Assembly: GCF_000328665.1 (NCBI RefSeq)
Contig: NC_019972.1
Coordinates: 186,001 to 250,000, forward strand
Reading direction: 5' to 3'
Length of the DNA stretch: 64,000 bases
Source: Methanomethylovorans hollandica DSM 15978
GTDB taxonomy: Archaea > Halobacteriota > Methanosarcinia > Methanosarcinales > Methanosarcinaceae
Within the stretch, counting starts at the first letter, position 1. Each line of letters opens with the position of its first letter. The position numbers and the translations under genes were made by a program. Under the pieces are notes generated by a model. That model was not told the origin of the DNA. It ran no database searches and saw only the letters and a program-made list of their open reading frames with translations. This document shows, in pieces, positions 62,352 to 64,000 of the stretch.

Positions 62352-63248
62352 TTACACTGGAACTTGACTGAAATTAGTAACTGGCTCAACAAATGCAGGC
62401 ATTTTTCTGGTGATTAGTTTTTTTACTTGAAGTGAATGAAGGATTGCTTCAATCTCAGTTTGCCCAATTTCCATTTCTTTCATTATTGAAGCTACACTTA
62501 CGATTTTACCATTTCCTTTTTCACAAATGAGTTCGAGAGCATAGTTTTCCTGTTCTGTCAGGCCATTATCAAGAACTGCTAGTTTTGATGAACTATGAAT
62601 TGATTCAGGGTTTTGTGAGCTGGTACTCTGTGTCTGTTCCTGCTGTGAAGCTGTGATTGGTATTTTGGGTGGTATGGTTTCTGATGATTTTGAAGATGGT
62701 AAAGAATTTTCCATAAGGAAATTCTTTACAGTTTCTATTTTTGTAGTGTAGTATGAATCTTCAATACCCTTTGTTTTTATATTCTGTTCTAATTTTGTAA
62801 TTGCTTCCTGTATCCAATAATTACGGGTATCCTTGTCGGATAGGGTAATGAATTCTGGCCGAATGATGGGGATTTTCGTGTTTGGATCATCAGCTGGGGT
62901 GTAGATGTTTACTTTTCCTATGACAGCAACAATTATGTTGTTATTCATATTTGCCTGCAGGAAAGCGGCGGCTTCTGGCTGGTATTGTCCAGCATGAACA
63001 ATGAAATTACCAGTCATATCATTTATCCTTGCTTTCATTGTTATCGCATTGTCTTTTTTACTACTTTCGACTTCGGTGAGGATACCCACTATGAAAACCC
63101 TGTTCAGTTGAGTTCCTGCTTCAGTTTCAATTAAATTCTTTGTTTTTCCGTCTTCAAGTTCTATTATTGAAGATTCTTTTATCCTTGATAGTTCGACTGC
63201 AAGAACTCTTTTCGCTGGTTCTCTTGCGAATTTCTGTATTGATGACAT
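62352..63248 (-). CDS. RPA-associated protein (COG3390-like)
   Basis: The 298-residue product begins KFAREPAKRVLAVELSRIKE, has an OB fold at about residues 45-140 (RVFIVGILTEVESSKKDNAI, MKARINDMTGNFIVHAGQYQ, NNIIVAVIGKVNIY), a Gln/Ser/Pro linker and a C-terminal winged helix (LELICEKGNGKIVSVASIMK, IEAILHSLQVKKLITRKM). This is the layout of the archaeal RPA-associated protein, which forms a complex with an RPA encoded next to it. The adjacent partial gene is an RPA, 14 bp away, as in archaeal chromosomes. Confidence 0.88.
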   Translation of the reverse strand: MSSIQKFAREPAKRVLAVELSRIKESSIIELEDGKTKNLIETEAGTQLNRVFIVGILTEVESSKKDNAITMKARINDMTGNFIVHAGQYQPEAAAFLQANMNNNIIVAVIGKVNIYTPADDPNTKIPIIRPEFITLSDKDTRNYWIQEAITKLEQNIKTKGIEDSYYTTKIETVKNFLMENSLPSSKSSETIPPKIPITASQQEQTQSTSSQNPESIHSSSKLAVLDNGLTEQENYALELICEKGNGKIVSVASIMKEMEIGQTEIEAILHSLQVKKLITRKMPAFVEPVTNFSQVPV

Positions 63249-63262
63249 GTGAATTACTTCCT

Positions 63263-64000
63263 TTATACTTTAAGTGGATTGATCATTTGTCCTGTAAGTG
63301 AGTCGATTCCCTTGACGATCATTAGTTCAGATACTGGAGTTACTTCTACCCTGTAGTATCTTCCAATAATCATTTTTTCAATTTCTTCCATTACAACTTT
63401 CTGGTCTAAGGCATCTGCGGCCATTGCAATTGCTCTATTGAGGTCAATTCCGGTCAGAGTTTCTGTTAGCTCTTTCTGGAGTAGAATGGTGTATGTGTTT
63501 TCTCCATCATCTAATGTAGCCTTAATTCTTAGATCATAGGTTCCGTCTATTTTTCCATGTTCTGAACAGGCACCTTTACTAAGAACTTTTTTGCATGTTG
63601 GGCATCTTTTAATCAGACCACTACCTGAAGATACTGAGACAATTGCACCTTCAATAGATTTAGTAAACGCCTTGGTCTCAATTATTTCATTGAGAATAGT
63701 TGCTTTACTGGATTTATTGAGACTGATTTGTGGCTGGTTGTAGAAAGTTCCTGTGATTACATTTTCAAGCAGATATGATTTTCCTACTTCAAGTGTAAAA
63801 GGAACATTGTTGCTTGAAATGAAGTTGATAGTTCCCGTTTCGTCGCCAATTACACCTCTTTGTTTGTACTTTTCACCATCAGCACCAAGGTTTGTTACTG
63901 CTATTCTTACATTTACCCATTTTTTGGGTGGAATTGAATATATTTCACCAATACTGACATTGTTGGAGCTGGGTGCAGATAGTTCTACATTTTTTTCTGA
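63263..64000 (-). CDS. Replication protein A with zinc finger, partial (5' end outside window)
   Basis: The frame is open from the right edge to a TAA at 63263-63265 (about 245 codons visible). An OB-fold segment (RGVIGDETGTINFISSNNVP, KSYLLENVITGTFYN) is followed by a zinc motif RCPTCKKVLSKGACSEHG (three Cys and His) inserted in a further OB fold, and the protein ends VKGIDSLTGQMINPLKV. This is the RPA2/RPA3-type of Methanosarcina. It is followed 14 bp later by the RPA-associated protein gene, a typical two-gene operon. Confidence 0.85.
   Translation of the reverse strand, partial: SEKNVELSAPSSNNVSIGEIYSIPPKKWVNVRIAVTNLGADGEKYKQRGVIGDETGTINFISSNNVPFTLEVGKSYLLENVITGTFYNQPQISLNKSSKATILNEIIETKAFTKSIEGAIVSVSSGSGLIKRCPTCKKVLSKGACSEHGKIDGTYDLRIKATLDDGENTYTILLQKELTETLTGIDLNRAIAMAADALDQKVVMEEIEKMIIGRYYRVEVTPVSELMIVKGIDSLTGQMINPLKV

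Noticed and set aside
1-64000. Borg-type tandem direct repeats and CRISPR arrays
   Set aside because: I read for regularly spaced repeats and found none beyond the protein-coded repeats and TnpB-type ends.
1-64000. tRNA and rRNA genes
   Set aside because: No stretch with cloverleaf arms or rRNA-like sequence was noticed; a tRNAscan run would settle it.

Overview
The window looks like part of an accessory replicon (megaplasmid, large provirus or integrated element) of a methanogenic archaeon of the Methanosarcinales. The lineage call rests on families typical of that order: a membrane-anchored winged-helix regulator, two DUF1699-like proteins, an Msr/FilR-type regulator, a PGF-pre-PGF surface protein, PGF-CTERM-like sorting tails, and archaeal RPA, PolB, primase and Hel308. 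The DNA is AT-rich by eye. Most genes lie on the minus strand. The clear plus-strand genes are transposases, two HEAT-repeat paralogues, a FilR-like regulator and a few unknowns. A Borg-type or plasmid origin fits this layout, but I saw no tandem-repeat arrays typical of Borgs, so the replicon type stays open.

Layout. 0-4 kb: exported or membrane proteins beside a membrane-bound regulator. 4-10.5 kb: an RPA gene, an ISL3-type insertion sequence with exact 8-bp target duplication, three Hsp20-like genes (the first split by a TnpB element), and an RPA relic. 11-18.7 kb: small unknowns, an HD-domain protein, zinc-binding small proteins and a large surface protein. 18.8-31.8 kb: a methyltransferase-helicase fusion, class III ribonucleotide reductase NrdD, a MoxR-like AAA protein, a PIP-box protein of unknown function and a ScpA kleisin, with HEAT-repeat gene 1 inserted on the other strand. 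32-40.6 kb: HEAT-repeat gene 2, a DUF2934-like protein, the operon priS-priL followed by two small zinc-site genes, and an HExxH-VWA protein. 40.7-53.9 kb: a second TnpB element, a RecJ-like DHH nuclease, a FilR-like regulator with a leader ORF, Hel308, several unknowns and PolB. 54-60.4 kb: a beta-helix surface protein and two paralogous sorted secreted proteins. 60.5-64 kb: a third TnpB element, an RPA-associated protein and the 3' part of a zinc-finger RPA.

How it works together. The window carries much of an archaeal replisome: two or more RPA proteins, RPA-associated protein, primase, PolB, Hel308, DHH nuclease, dNTP supply by NrdD, and a condensin kleisin. PCNA, RFC, MCM, Orc1/Cdc6, SMC and NrdG are not seen here. 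Several of these proteins and two unknowns carry terminal PIP-box-like peptides, so a shared sliding clamp probably tethers them. Many minus-strand genes share an upstream A-tract plus (G)CAAACA-like motif, which may be the element's own promoter signal. The mobile-element load is high: one ISL3 copy, three TnpB elements without TnpA, and several orphan TnpB-type end palindromes.
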